NCBI GenBank assembly: GCA_036732005.1
Contig: DAINDF010000011.1
Coordinates: 62,001 to 126,000, forward strand
Direction of reading: 5' to 3'
From: UBA1926 sp036732005
GTDB lineage: Bacteria > Planctomycetota > Phycisphaerae > Phycisphaerales > UBA1924
DNA: 64,000 bases
The position numbers and the translations under genes were made by a program. Positions 22,789 through 31,457 of this stretch are shown here, piece by piece (position 1 is the first letter of the stretch; the number at the start of each line of letters is the position of its first letter). Below the pieces are notes generated by a model. The model had not been told where the DNA came from. It ran no database searches and saw only the letters and a program-made list of their open reading frames with translations.

Positions 22789-23508
22789 TCAGCCCGGGTT
22801 CTCGCGGGCCTCGATCATCGTGAGCCACTCGTCTCGGGTGAACTCGACGATGCCGCGTTCGACGGCGAAGCGGACGAGCTGGGCGCGGGACTCGATGCCG
22901 AGCTTTCGGTGGATGCTCCGGGCGTGCTGCTCGATGGTGCGTTCGGAGCGGAAGAGCGTGCGGGCGACATCGGCGACGGGCATGCCGGTGGCGAGGCAGT
23001 AGAAGACCTCGAGTTCGCGTCCGGTGAGGACCGCGAGCTCGGCGAAATCGGCGTGGGTGACGAGCTGCGCGCTGCCCGGGGGGTCGTGGTGGATCGCCTC
23101 ACCCTGGGCGATCGACTGGATGATGACGAAGTAGCCCTCGCGGCCGAACGCGTCGCGGTCGAGGGGCCAGACGCGCGTGAACCAGCGTGATCCGTGCCAG
23201 AGCTGGTAGTACGCGACGACCTTGTGCTCGGCGAGGACGGGCCGCATGAGCGTCTCGCGCTCGTTGGCGAGGGCCTGGGGCAGGTGGTCGTGCATCGTGG
23301 TGCCGAGGATCCGCGATGGCGTGCTGCCGAGGAGTCGGGCGTAGAGCGTGTTGCACCAGAGAAGTCGGAACCCGGCGTCCCGCGCCAGGGCCGCGACACC
23401 GGGGAGGGCCTCCATCGGCCTGAACCGCGCCGGCGACATGCACTCGGCGAGCAGCACGCCGCTGCCGGGTGTGTCGTCGTCGTTGGGGTTCTCCCATGCG
23501 GACGCCAT
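22789..23508 (-). CDS. LuxR-type transcription regulator with PAS-like sensor
   Basis: A 239-residue regulator. Residues about 25-145 look like a PAS sensor (RLLWCNTLYARLLGSTPSRI, HDHLPQALANERETLMRPV, WFTRVWPLDRDAFGREGYFV). The C-terminal 70 residues are a GerE/LuxR helix-turn-helix (LTGRELEVFYCLATGMPVAD, RSERTIEQHARSIHRKLGIE). There is no receiver domain and no AHL-binding domain. The ligand is unknown. The start follows a TAAGGT box by 6 bases without a Shine-Dalgarno sequence. It is convergent with the solenoid gene, and no target can be assigned. Confidence 0.82.
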   Translation of the reverse strand: MASAWENPNDDDTPGSGVLLAECMSPARFRPMEALPGVAALARDAGFRLLWCNTLYARLLGSTPSRILGTTMHDHLPQALANERETLMRPVLAEHKVVAYYQLWHGSRWFTRVWPLDRDAFGREGYFVIIQSIAQGEAIHHDPPGSAQLVTHADFAELAVLTGRELEVFYCLATGMPVADVARTLFRSERTIEQHARSIHRKLGIESRAQLVRFAVERGIVEFTRDEWLTMIEARENPG

Positions 23509-23514
23509 AAGCGG

Positions 23515-23520
23515 ACCTTA
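23515..23520 (-). promoter_or_regulatory. -10 box TAAGGT for leaderless LuxR-type gene
   Basis: TAAGGT, 6 bases (CCGCTT), then ATG at 23508 on the minus strand, with no ribosome-binding site between. Confidence 0.45.
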
Positions 23521-23703
23521 CCCGGTCGCAGGGTGATTGTGAACCCTGATTCCCGAAACTGGGAATCGGCCCGTCTTGTCTCGCGTTCGGGGAACCCCTG
23601 AATCGGCGGGCTTGTTGATGCAAAGCCGGTGCAATCATCGCCGAGCGGTGCACTTTGTCTGAAGGCCTGCGTTTCGGGCCGGCGGTGAAACAGGAGGCGC
23701 GCG

Positions 23704-24429
23704 ATGCGTGGTGCAGCGGGATTGGCGGGGGCGGCGGTCGTGGCGGCGTGCTCGGGGTGGGCCGCGGGCGATGTCTCGCGGGGCGTGCTGACGGCGGATG
23801 TCTCGATCGCCGCGCCGGGGCTGTTCGGCGGGGACGCGTTCGCGGCGGTGATCAACCCGGACGCGGTGGACATGTATCCGGGCGGGATCGGGCCCGTGAA
23901 TGACTCGGGCGTGCTCTTCGGGCCGGCGGACGAGCCCTACGCGTTCGCGTTCGAGGGGCTGCCGGTGTACGCGATCGTGGACGGGTCGGGGGGGCCGGTG
24001 TCGTACGGCGCCCCGCTCTTTGCGCCGGATGGGCAGGGCGGGCAGGACCTCGGGTCGCCTTTGTTCGCGCTTTCGTTCGTCGGGTCGCTCTCGCTGATGA
24101 TGGAGCACACGGGCGGCGGAGAATACGCCGTGGTGCAGGGGCTGTTCACGCTCGCGGGCGGGGGCGCGATCGGCGTCGAGGGGTCCATCGCGTTCGACCT
24201 GCCGCCGTGGGGGGAGCCGAACTTCCTGTGGTACGGGGTGGGGTGGACGGCGATCGACCTGTTCGGGCCGGGCCTGGCGATCGTGAGCAACGACGAGGCG
24301 TGGGGCGGGAACGGGTGGCCCGGGGCGACGCTGGACAAGAACTTCTTCCCGATCCCCGCGCCCGCGGTCCCGGCGGCGGTGGGGCTCGGGGTGCTGCTGG
24401 CGAGTCGGCGGCAGCGCGGCGGGGGCTGA
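23704..24429 (+). CDS. Secreted protein with PEP-CTERM-like C-terminal anchor
   Basis: A 241-residue exported protein with signal peptide (about 1-21, AVVAACSGWAAG) and a beta-rich Gly-rich body. The C-terminus IPAPAVPAAVGLGVLLASRR is a short Pro-Ala motif, a hydrophobic helix and a basic tail. This resembles the PEP-CTERM/VPxxP sorting signal of planctomycetes, with Ala-Pro in place of Glu-Pro. It would be processed by an exosortase, which is not in the window. AGGAGG precedes the ATG. Function is unknown. Confidence 0.65.
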   Translation: MRGAAGLAGAAVVAACSGWAAGDVSRGVLTADVSIAAPGLFGGDAFAAVINPDAVDMYPGGIGPVNDSGVLFGPADEPYAFAFEGLPVYAIVDGSGGPVSYGAPLFAPDGQGGQDLGSPLFALSFVGSLSLMMEHTGGGEYAVVQGLFTLAGGGAIGVEGSIAFDLPPWGEPNFLWYGVGWTAIDLFGPGLAIVSNDEAWGGNGWPGATLDKNFFPIPAPAVPAAVGLGVLLASRRQRGGG

Positions 24430-24482
24430 GGGGAGGGTGAACCCGCGGGGTGGCATGGTCGTACCGCGTGGCGGAGGTGCGC

Positions 24483-24800
24483 ATGCCCGAGGCCCGTCGT
24501 CACGAGATCTTCGTTGAGTTGCAGGTGCGGGACGAGGCGGGCTACTCGCGGTACCGCGAGGCGATGAGGCCGCTGCTCGAGGCGAGGGGCGGGTATTTCC
24601 GGCGCGACTATCGGGTGGTGGAGGTGCTGCAAGGGCCCGGGTCGCCGGTGAACCGTGTGTTCGTCATCTCGTTCCCGGACGCGGCGGCCAAGCAGGCGTT
24701 CTTCGCCGACGAGGCGTACCGGGCCGTGCGCGCGGCGTTCTTCGATGCGGCGGTCGAGTCGGGGGGCGTGGTCGCGGCGTATGAAACGGCGCCGGCCTGA
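24483..24800 (+). CDS. DUF1330 family protein
   Basis: A 105-residue small cytoplasmic protein with the ferredoxin-like fold expected for DUF1330. It shows EIFVELQVRDEAGYSRYREA, RPLLEARGGYFRRDYRVVEV and VFVISFPDAAAKQAFFADE. Start ATG 24483 has GGAGG at correct spacing; an earlier in-frame ATG at 24450 has none. Function is unknown. It is convergent with the phosphofructokinase gene, 6 bp apart. Confidence 0.75.
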   Translation: MPEARRHEIFVELQVRDEAGYSRYREAMRPLLEARGGYFRRDYRVVEVLQGPGSPVNRVFVISFPDAAAKQAFFADEAYRAVRAAFFDAAVESGGVVAAYETAPA

Positions 24801-24806
24801 GGGGGC

Positions 24807-25961
24807 TTAGACGACGCGGGTCTGCCCGTCGCCGAACGAGGTGTAGACGCTGCGGGCGGCCTGGACGAGCGGGTCGGTATCGGGCTGGACGAGGCGCTGA
24901 CGGTCGGCGGCCTCGGTGATCTCGATGTGGTCGAACTTCCCGTTGCGCGTCACGACGAGCCGGTTCCGCACGCCCATGCGGAGCAGTTCCATCGCCATGT
25001 GCCCGAACTGTGTGGAGAGCACGCGGTCGGCGGCGACGGGCACGCCGCCGCGCTGCACATGGCCCAGGACGACGCTGCGGGACTCGATGCCGGTGCGGTC
25101 CTCGATCTGGGTGGCGAGCCACTTGCCGATGCCGCCGAGGCGGACGGGGTCGGGGCTGGTCTCGATGACGCGGTCGACGATCTGCTTGCCGCCCTTTTCC
25201 TTGGCGCCCTCGGCGCAGCAGATGATGGTGAACCCGAACTTGCGTTGGGCGCGGGCCTCGACGGCGTGGCAGATGTGGTCGAGTTCGAACGGTATTTCCG
25301 GGAGGAGGATGACATCCGATCCCGAGGCGACGCCCGAGTGCAGCGCGAGCCAGCCCGCGTTGCGGCCCATCACCTCGACGACGATCGTGCGGTGGTGGCT
25401 GGCGGCGGTGGTGTGGACCTTGTCGAGCGCGTCGGTGGCGTTGGCGACGGCGGTCATGAACCCGAAGGTGAGGTCGGTGCCCCAGAGGTCGTTGTCGATG
25501 GTCTTGGGCACGCCGATGCAGTTGATGCCGCGGTCGGCGAAGGGCTTGGCGGCGGACATGGTGCCGTCGCCCCCGATGACGACGAGCGCCTCGATGCCGT
25601 GCAGGCCCAGGGTGGTCATGCAGACATCGGTCATGTCGCGGTAGATGGGCTTGCCGGCGTCGTCCTTGCCGACGGCGAACTTCTGGGGGTTCGCCTTGTT
25701 CGACGACCCGAGGATGGTGCCGCCCCGGGTCAGGATGTTGCTGATCGCGGCGCGGTCGAGGGGGCGGACGCGGTCCTCGATCAGGCCGGCGAACCCGTCC
25801 TCGATCCCCATGACCTCCATGCCGTGGAAGAGGGCGTCCTTGGTGACGGCGCGGATGACGGCGTTCAGGCCGGGGCAGTCGCCCCCGCCGGTGAGCACAC
25901 CGATCCTCCGGACGCCGGAGAGGGGGACGCGGTCGCGGGCGTACATGGGTTCCTTGGTCAT
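24807..25961 (-). CDS. pfkA: 6-phosphofructokinase
   Basis: Phosphorylates fructose 6-phosphate to the 1,6-bisphosphate in glycolysis. At 384 residues it is longer than E. coli PfkA (320). It carries GGGDCPGLNAVIR (25-37), GGDGT (130-134), PKTIDND (152-158) and MGRNAGWLALHSG. The Gly in GGDGT predicts ATP as phosphoryl donor, since PPi enzymes have Asp there. The Lys in PKTIDND is shared with PPi and actinobacterial group III enzymes. So it is most likely an ATP enzyme of the longer group III type, probably not under E. coli-style allosteric control. It starts 6 bases after a TAGCCT box with no ribosome-binding site. Confidence 0.92.
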   Translation of the reverse strand: MTKEPMYARDRVPLSGVRRIGVLTGGGDCPGLNAVIRAVTKDALFHGMEVMGIEDGFAGLIEDRVRPLDRAAISNILTRGGTILGSSNKANPQKFAVGKDDAGKPIYRDMTDVCMTTLGLHGIEALVVIGGDGTMSAAKPFADRGINCIGVPKTIDNDLWGTDLTFGFMTAVANATDALDKVHTTAASHHRTIVVEVMGRNAGWLALHSGVASGSDVILLPEIPFELDHICHAVEARAQRKFGFTIICCAEGAKEKGGKQIVDRVIETSPDPVRLGGIGKWLATQIEDRTGIESRSVVLGHVQRGGVPVAADRVLSTQFGHMAMELLRMGVRNRLVVTRNGKFDHIEITEAADRQRLVQPDTDPLVQAARSVYTSFGDGQTRVV

Positions 25962-25967
25962 GGCTTC

Positions 25968-25973
25968 AGGCTA
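25968..25973 (-). promoter_or_regulatory. -10 box TAGCCT for leaderless pfkA
   Basis: TAGCCT on the minus strand, 6 bases (GAAGCC), then ATG at 25961; no Shine-Dalgarno sequence. Confidence 0.45.
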
Positions 25974-26044
25974 CTACCATCGGTCGGATCCGGGGGCGGC
26001 AGGAGCCGATCCCGGGGGAGAGATCACCCGAGGAGGATCGCGCC

Positions 26045-27064
26045 ATGCGCACGGTGCTGGCACTCGCCGCGGCTTTGGTCTTTGTCTGCGCCCCCCCGGC
26101 GGCGGGGAGAGAGCCCGAGACGGGGGGGGAGGGGGCGATCGCGCCGGCCTGGTCCTGGCCCGAGGCGGGCCCTGTGCGGTACGCGTTCTCGCGGGTGAGC
26201 ACGGAGATCTCGCCGACGCCGGGGCGGGATTTTCGGGAGACGCGTGAGATCTCCCGAGTCGTTCGGCACGAGCGGGTCGTGGACCCCGACCTTGGGGGCG
26301 AGGGGACGCCGCTCCGCCTGGGCTGGGAGTGGGTCAGGTTTGTGAATGACTCGAACTTCGGGGAGCGGCTCGAGTACGACTCGCGGGAGCCGCACCACTG
26401 GACGAGGACCTCGGTGCCTGGGATCGGGCGACTGGCGGCGGTGGTGGGGGAGTCGATGGTGGTCCGGATGCGTCCGGACGGGACGCTGGGGGCGGTGGGG
26501 GATCTGGAGCCGCTGATCCGCGGGATGGAGGCGAACCTGTCGCGGTGGGGGCTCTTCCAGGAGACGCTGTACGACGAGTTGTCGGCGGCGTACACGGCGG
26601 AGAGCATCCGGGAGTCGACCGAGCCGCTGTATGCGTTCCTTCCCCGGGGGCCCGTGAAGGCCGGGGAGTCTCACGAGGTCGCGCGGGTGCTGCTGATGCC
26701 GCAGGTGGGGCTGATGCGCTCGGTCGAGACGCACACGCTCGACCGGATCGAGGCGACCGAGAGCGGGGGGCGTGTGGCGGTGTTCCGCGTCGAGGGGGAG
26801 GTGCGCTGGCCGGAGCCCCCGCCCGCGATCGCGGAGCGCTTCAGCGTGGCGGTGAACGAGAGCCGGGTGACGGGCGAGTGGCGGTTCGACCTCGAGCGCG
26901 GGCTGGCGCTCTCGTACGAGGTCGAGGCCTCGTTCGCGGCCGATGTGGTCCGCTTCGACCCCGCGGACCGCTCATCGGTGGAGGTGCCCACAAGGCAGAC
27001 GCTGCGAGAGACAATGCGGCTGCTGGACGGGGAGCCGGGGGAGCCGGGGGACACGGGGGAGTGA
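26045..27064 (+). CDS. Secreted protein of unknown function (DUF6263-like)
   Basis: A 339-residue exported protein with a signal peptide of about 21 residues (LALAAALVFVCAPPAAG). The body has LEYDSREPHHW, a central helix-rich stretch around PLIRGMEANLSRWGLFQETL, and a C-terminal VTGEWRFDLERGLALSYEVE. The order (a reported polynomial-like property, then TGEWRFD) resembles DUF6263-type proteins, but the match is weak. GAGGAGG precedes the ATG. It ends 34 bp before the DUF58 gene on the same strand, yet that gene has its own promoter-like box. Confidence 0.55.
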   Translation: MRTVLALAAALVFVCAPPAAGREPETGGEGAIAPAWSWPEAGPVRYAFSRVSTEISPTPGRDFRETREISRVVRHERVVDPDLGGEGTPLRLGWEWVRFVNDSNFGERLEYDSREPHHWTRTSVPGIGRLAAVVGESMVVRMRPDGTLGAVGDLEPLIRGMEANLSRWGLFQETLYDELSAAYTAESIRESTEPLYAFLPRGPVKAGESHEVARVLLMPQVGLMRSVETHTLDRIEATESGGRVAVFRVEGEVRWPEPPPAIAERFSVAVNESRVTGEWRFDLERGLALSYEVEASFAADVVRFDPADRSSVEVPTRQTLRETMRLLDGEPGEPGDTGE

Positions 27065-27086
27065 GCGGGCCGTCGGGCTCGGGTGT

Positions 27087-27092
27087 TAGGAT
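27087..27092 (+). promoter_or_regulatory. -10 box TAGGAT for leaderless DUF58 gene
   Basis: TAGGAT, 6 bases (GATCCG), then ATG at 27099, in the 34-base gap after the previous stop. No Shine-Dalgarno sequence. Confidence 0.5.
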
Positions 27093-27098
27093 GATCCG

Positions 27099-28118
27099 AT
27101 GAGCGGCGAAGGTCTCGGGGTTTCCGGGGGGCAGGGCGCCCGCGGCTCGCGGGCGGGCGATGCGTCGCTGTACCTGCACCCGCAGACGCTGGCGAGGCTG
27201 GGCTCGTTCGAGTTGCGTGCGAAGATGATCGTCGAGGGTGTGATGAGCGGGCAGCATCGCTCGCCGTACCACGGGTTCTCGGTCGAGTTCGCGCAGCACC
27301 GGCCGTACGCGCCGGGGGACGACCTGCGGCACCTGGACTGGAAGGTCTACGGGCGAACGGACAAGCTGCACCTCAAGCAGTATCAGCAGGAGACGAACCT
27401 CGATCTGGTCTGCCTGGTGGACGCGTCGGGCTCGATGAACTTCGGCACGAGGCTGTTCAAGGAGGCGAGTGGGGCGGGGCTCGAGAAGTCGCTCGACGGG
27501 CGGGCGGAGTGGACGAAATTCGACCACGCGACCGCGCTCGCGGCGGCGTTGAGCTACATCACGCTCCAGCAGGGTGACCGCGTGGGGCTCGGGGTGTTCG
27601 CGGACCGGCTGCTGACGATCGTGAACCGCTCGAGTCAGCGGGGCACCTGGCGGAAGATTGTCGAGACGCTGGCGATGCACCCGGTCGAGCAGGCGACGAG
27701 CGTCTCCCGCGTGATCGACCAGACGCTGGGGCAGTTGAGCAACCGCTGTCTGATCGTGATGATCAGCGACTTCTTCGAGGACCCCGCGGCGCTGCGGGCG
27801 TCGCTGGCGCGCGTCCGGCACCGGGGGCACGACCTGATCCTGTTCCAGGTGCTCGACCGGGCGGAGCGGACGCTGGCGATGGACGCGCCGGCGCAGTTCG
27901 TCGGCCTCGAGGGGGAGACGCCGATCAAGGTCGATCCGCGATCGGTGCGGGAGGCCTACTGCAAGGCGTTCGAGGCGCACCTGCAGACCATCCAGCGCCT
28001 GGCTCGGTCGTTCGGGTTCGACCATTCGGTCGTCAGCACGCACGACTGGCTGGGTCCGCCCTTGGCGGCGTTCATCGCGCGTCGTCAGGCGCAGATGAAA
28101 CGCAGCAAGTTCGGGTAA
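27099..28118 (+). CDS. DUF58 domain protein (MoxR-associated, vWA-like)
   Basis: A 339-residue cytoplasmic protein. It contains the DUF58 signature EFAQHRPYAPGDDLRHLDWK and the vWA-like metal site DASGSMNFG, followed by LGVFADRLLTIV and CLIVMISDFFED. DUF58 proteins normally work with a MoxR AAA+ ATPase and BatA/BatB membrane proteins in envelope-related processes. BatA- and vWA-type genes follow from 29331, but no MoxR gene lies in the window, and an opposite-strand lipoprotein gene comes between. Residues 1-22 are Gly-rich and may be disordered. Confidence 0.88.
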   Translation: MSGEGLGVSGGQGARGSRAGDASLYLHPQTLARLGSFELRAKMIVEGVMSGQHRSPYHGFSVEFAQHRPYAPGDDLRHLDWKVYGRTDKLHLKQYQQETNLDLVCLVDASGSMNFGTRLFKEASGAGLEKSLDGRAEWTKFDHATALAAALSYITLQQGDRVGLGVFADRLLTIVNRSSQRGTWRKIVETLAMHPVEQATSVSRVIDQTLGQLSNRCLIVMISDFFEDPAALRASLARVRHRGHDLILFQVLDRAERTLAMDAPAQFVGLEGETPIKVDPRSVREAYCKAFEAHLQTIQRLARSFGFDHSVVSTHDWLGPPLAAFIARRQAQMKRSKFG

Positions 28119-28148
28119 CCCGGGCGGGGGGCACGAGCCCGGCCCGGC

Positions 28149-29189
28149 TCAGGGCTTGCCGACCCAGCCGATCCACTCCTCACGGAACGCCTCGGCGTCG
28201 TCGGGGTCGATGACGCGGAGGGGGGCCTGGGTGACGGTCTTCTCGGGCGATTTGCCCTCGTGCAGCTTGGCGAAGAGCGTGCGCACGGACTCGTACCCCC
28301 AGCCGAAGTAGGGCTGAGCGACGAACTTGTGGACGCGCCCGGCGGCGGCGTGGTCGAGGGCCGGGGGGAGCGGGTCCATGGAGACGATCCTGGTCTCCGG
28401 GGGGATGCCGTCGAGCCCGGCGGGGTCGTAGAGGGGCCACCCGCCGACGAGGGCCCACCCGTCGATGGGCCCGTGCCGCTCGGCGGCGGCGCGCATGGCG
28501 GCGTTGGCGGCCATCGGGTTCTCGTCGTGGTGGAAGACGCCGACGACCTCCATCCCGGGGTGGGCCCGCAGCTCGAACGCGGCCCCGATGACGCGCTGGC
28601 GGATGTTCTCGGCGGCGCGGTTCCCGGCGAGGACGGCGACGCGCCCGGTCTCGCCCATCACCCCGGCGAGTTCACGGAACACCGTGGCGCCGGCCTCGCG
28701 GTCGTCGATGCCGTAGAACGCGAAACGCTTGCTGTCCGGGGCGTCGGCGTCGAAGGTGACGACCTGGATGCCCGCGGTGACCGCGGCGTCGATCGCGGGG
28801 GTGGCCAGGGCCGCGTCGGTGCAGGAGATGGCCAGCCCGTCGACGCCCGAGGTCGCCAGTTCGCCGATGAGTTCGTACTGGCGGGCCGAGTCTTCCTGGG
28901 TCGGCGAGCGCCAGACGATCTCGATCTGCACGCCGCTCTGGGCGGTGATCTCCCGGGCGGCGGCCTCGGCGCCGGCGCGGGCCGCGAGATAGACCGGGTT
29001 GTCGCCGCTCTTGGCGATGATCCCGATGACATAGCGGCTCTTGGGCGCTGGTTTCGGGGCGCCGTTCGCCGCGGTCGAGGCGGCGCCCGTGCTGTTGTCA
29101 CACCCGGTCGAAAACAGGGCGAGGGCGCCCCAGAGCGCGGCCGCGCACGCCGAACCGATCGCCAATGCCCCACGCATCGCCGTTGCCAT
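28149..29189 (-). CDS. Periplasmic sugar-binding lipoprotein (ABC transporter type)
   Basis: A 346-residue type I periplasmic binding protein like RbsB. The signal ends in LFSTGC, a slightly non-standard lipobox with lipidated Cys near residue 30. The mature domain shows YVIGIIAKSGDNPVYLAARA, VDGLAISCTDAALATPAIDA and VVTFDADAPDSKRFAFYG, the hinge and ligand pattern for hexoses or pentoses. It would deliver a sugar to an ABC importer, or act as a sugar sensor; no permease or ATPase of that kind is in the window. The start is ATG 29189, since longer in-frame starts precede the signal with a non-hydrophobic stretch. It lies convergent to the DUF58 gene and divergent from batA. Confidence 0.85.
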   Translation of the reverse strand: MATAMRGALAIGSACAAALWGALALFSTGCDNSTGAASTAANGAPKPAPKSRYVIGIIAKSGDNPVYLAARAGAEAAAREITAQSGVQIEIVWRSPTQEDSARQYELIGELATSGVDGLAISCTDAALATPAIDAAVTAGIQVVTFDADAPDSKRFAFYGIDDREAGATVFRELAGVMGETGRVAVLAGNRAAENIRQRVIGAAFELRAHPGMEVVGVFHHDENPMAANAAMRAAAERHGPIDGWALVGGWPLYDPAGLDGIPPETRIVSMDPLPPALDHAAAGRVHKFVAQPYFGWGYESVRTLFAKLHEGKSPEKTVTQAPLRVIDPDDAEAFREEWIGWVGKP

Positions 29190-29284
29190 CGCAGGCCCTC
29201 CCTTGGGGTTATCTACGCTGTGCGGCGGGCTGAACCCCCGCCGCCACCGATTCCGTACTGTAGGGTAACACGGGCGTCCGGACG

Positions 29285-29308
29285 GCACGAGCCCGGTCGT
29301 GCTAGTCT
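29285..29308 (+). promoter_or_regulatory. Inverted repeat abutting a -10 box upstream of batA-like gene
   Basis: GCACGA (29285-29290) and TCGTGC (29297-29302) form a perfect 6-bp inverted repeat with a 6-base centre. It ends exactly where TAGTCT (29303-29308) begins. A repressor or activator bound here would cover the -10 region. The start codon is at 29331. Confidence 0.35.
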
Positions 29309-29330
29309 GGGCCCGACGAGCCGACCCGCG

Positions 29331-31457
29331 ATGTCATTTCTCCACCCCATTTTGCTCTTCGGCGGGCTCGCGGCGGTGGCGATCCCGGTCTTGATCCACC
29401 TGCTGATGCGGCGTCCGCGGAAGCCGGTGCGGTGGGGCGCGATGCGGTTCCTCATCGAGGCGTACCGGAAGCAGAGGCGTCGTCGGCGGATCGAGCGGTT
29501 GGTCCTGCTGGCGGCGAGGTGCCTGCTGGTGGCGGCGCTGGCGGTCGCGGTGGCCAGGCCGATCTTCGGCAGGCCCGGGTCCCGGGAGGCGCAGACGCTG
29601 GTCGTTGTGATCGACAACAGCCTGACGGCGTCGTTGACAGACGAGGGCGGCCGGTCGGCGTTGGAGCGGCATCTCGAGCGGGCCGGACGGGAGATCGACG
29701 GGCTCTCGCCCTCCCGCGGGGACCGTGTGGCGGTGGTGCTGGGGGCGAGGCCGGTCTCGGCGGTGGTCGCGCCGGCGACGCTGAGCCGGGATGGGGCCCG
29801 CCGGGTGCTCGAAGAGATCGCGCCGACGGCGAGCGGGTTCGACCTTGCCGGGGCGCTCTCGGAGGCGGCGAGGGCGATCCCCGGGGAGAGCGCGTCGGCC
29901 CGGGTGCTGGTGCTGAGCGAGTGGCGTGAGGGCGGGCGGTCGGAAGCCGGCGCGGGCCCGGACCCGGCCTGGCCGATCGCGGCGGATCGGGTTGTTGTCG
30001 AGGCGTCGACACCGGCGGAGGGTCCGGCGCCGAACCTGCGGGTGACGGGGTTTGAGCCCGGGCGTGCCGCGGTGTTCCCGGGGGACACGCCCTCGGCGAT
30101 GCAGGCCGTGGTCACGATCGAACGAGAGGGCGAGACCCTGCCCGAGATCGCGGCGGTGCTGCGGACCGAGATGGCATGGGACGGTGGGGCGTCGTCGGCG
30201 GAAGAGGCGGTGGTGTTGCCGGAGGGAAGGCGGTCGGTTTCGGTCGCGGTCGGGCTCCCCATGCCCGCGGCCGACGAGGCGGAACTGATGGCGCGCGCGG
30301 CGGTCTCCGGGGCGGGCGATCGGATCGCGGGCGACAGCGAGGCGTTGCGCGTGATCCGACTTCGCGAGGCCGTGCGTGCGGGAATCGTGCATTCGAGCCG
30401 GGCGACGCGCGCGCTGGGCGGGTTCGAGGCGGCGGACTGGGCGCGGCTTGCGTTGTCACCCGACGCGTCCACGCCGGTCCGGGTCAGCGAGTTCAACGCG
30501 GCGGGGCTGCGCGAGGGCGACCTGGCGGGGCTTGATATCGCGGTGCTGACGCGGCCCGACCTGGTCGGGGAGGAGGGCTGGTCGGCGCTCGCGTCGTTCG
30601 TCGCGCGGGGCTCGTCGCTGGTGGTCTTTCCGCCGGCAGAAGCGGTGGTGCACCGATGGTCCGACGAGATGCGGTCCCGCCTGGGAATCGACGCGGAGTT
30701 CGGCCGCGAGGCGTCGGCGATCGAGGGCGCCGCGGCGCTGGTCCCGGGGCCGGCCGCCGGGCTCATCCCGGCGATCTCGGGAGAGATCGAGAGCCTTGCG
30801 CGGGGCGTGGGCGTGTTCCGGGTGTTGCCGGCGAGCGTCGCGGCTTCGTCGATCGTGCTGCGGACCGAGGCGGGGGCGCCGGTGCTGATCCACGCCGCGC
30901 CGCGGGTGTGGGTCTTCACCGCGGCGCTCGACCCGGGCTGGACGGATCTGCCCGCCAAGCCGCTCCTTGTGCCGCTGGTGCAGGAGATCGCGCGGCTCGC
31001 CGCGGGGCCGAGCCGGGTGCCAACCGTGACCGCCGGCACGGTCCCGGACACGGACCCGTCGGCGATCGAACTGGTGACGCTGGACGGCTCGGGGCGGGTT
31101 GCGCGGGCCGCGGAGACGGGGCGCATGCCGGCGATCGCGCAGCCCGGGGCGTGGTGGTCGCGAGGGGCGCGGGGGGAGCGGCTCTCGCTGCTGGCGGTGA
31201 CGCCCGATCATCTCGCGGGGCGGACCACGCCGACCCCGGCGGACCAGATCGCGGTGCGGCTGGGCGAGGCCGCGGGCGGCGCGACGGTCTCACTCGGCGG
31301 GGGGGGTGACTCGGACGAGTCGCGCCGCGCGCCGGAGGACGACTCGGCGATGGGGCTCCTTCCGTTCCTGATCGCGCTGCTGCTCGCCGTGTTCGAGGCG
31401 CTGGCCGCCAGGTTCGTCAGCCACGCGGGCGAGCGGGGAACGGGGGTCGCGCCGTGA
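29331..31457 (+). CDS. BatA-like membrane protein with vWA-type domain
   Basis: A 708-residue protein. The N-terminal double membrane segment (FLHPILLFGGLAAVAIPVLI and LVLLAARCLLVAALAVAVA) flanks a very basic loop with RPRKPVRWGAMRFL and KQRRRRRIERL, which is the TIGR02226/BatA signature. A vWA-like domain follows (VVVIDNSLTASL), then a long extracytoplasmic beta-rich region and a final membrane helix near residue 690 (LLPFLIALLLAVFEALAARF). It is the first gene of a tight run to 40491; the next gene starts at GTG within its stop (GTGA). Confidence 0.8.
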   Translation: MSFLHPILLFGGLAAVAIPVLIHLLMRRPRKPVRWGAMRFLIEAYRKQRRRRRIERLVLLAARCLLVAALAVAVARPIFGRPGSREAQTLVVVIDNSLTASLTDEGGRSALERHLERAGREIDGLSPSRGDRVAVVLGARPVSAVVAPATLSRDGARRVLEEIAPTASGFDLAGALSEAARAIPGESASARVLVLSEWREGGRSEAGAGPDPAWPIAADRVVVEASTPAEGPAPNLRVTGFEPGRAAVFPGDTPSAMQAVVTIEREGETLPEIAAVLRTEMAWDGGASSAEEAVVLPEGRRSVSVAVGLPMPAADEAELMARAAVSGAGDRIAGDSEALRVIRLREAVRAGIVHSSRATRALGGFEAADWARLALSPDASTPVRVSEFNAAGLREGDLAGLDIAVLTRPDLVGEEGWSALASFVARGSSLVVFPPAEAVVHRWSDEMRSRLGIDAEFGREASAIEGAAALVPGPAAGLIPAISGEIESLARGVGVFRVLPASVAASSIVLRTEAGAPVLIHAAPRVWVFTAALDPGWTDLPAKPLLVPLVQEIARLAAGPSRVPTVTAGTVPDTDPSAIELVTLDGSGRVARAAETGRMPAIAQPGAWWSRGARGERLSLLAVTPDHLAGRTTPTPADQIAVRLGEAAGGATVSLGGGGDSDESRRAPEDDSAMGLLPFLIALLLAVFEALAARFVSHAGERGTGVAP

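Noticed and set aside
22767..28152. GGGCACGAGCCC-type small palindromes near the 3' ends at 22.77 and 28.13 kb
   Set aside because: They are only 4-bp stems in very GC-rich DNA, and similar strings occur within coding sequence, so I do not treat them as a repeat family.
28260..29330. A long upstream extension of the BatA-like reading frame
   Set aside because: It is antisense to the sugar-binding lipoprotein. The BatA N-terminal double-helix signature begins at 29331.
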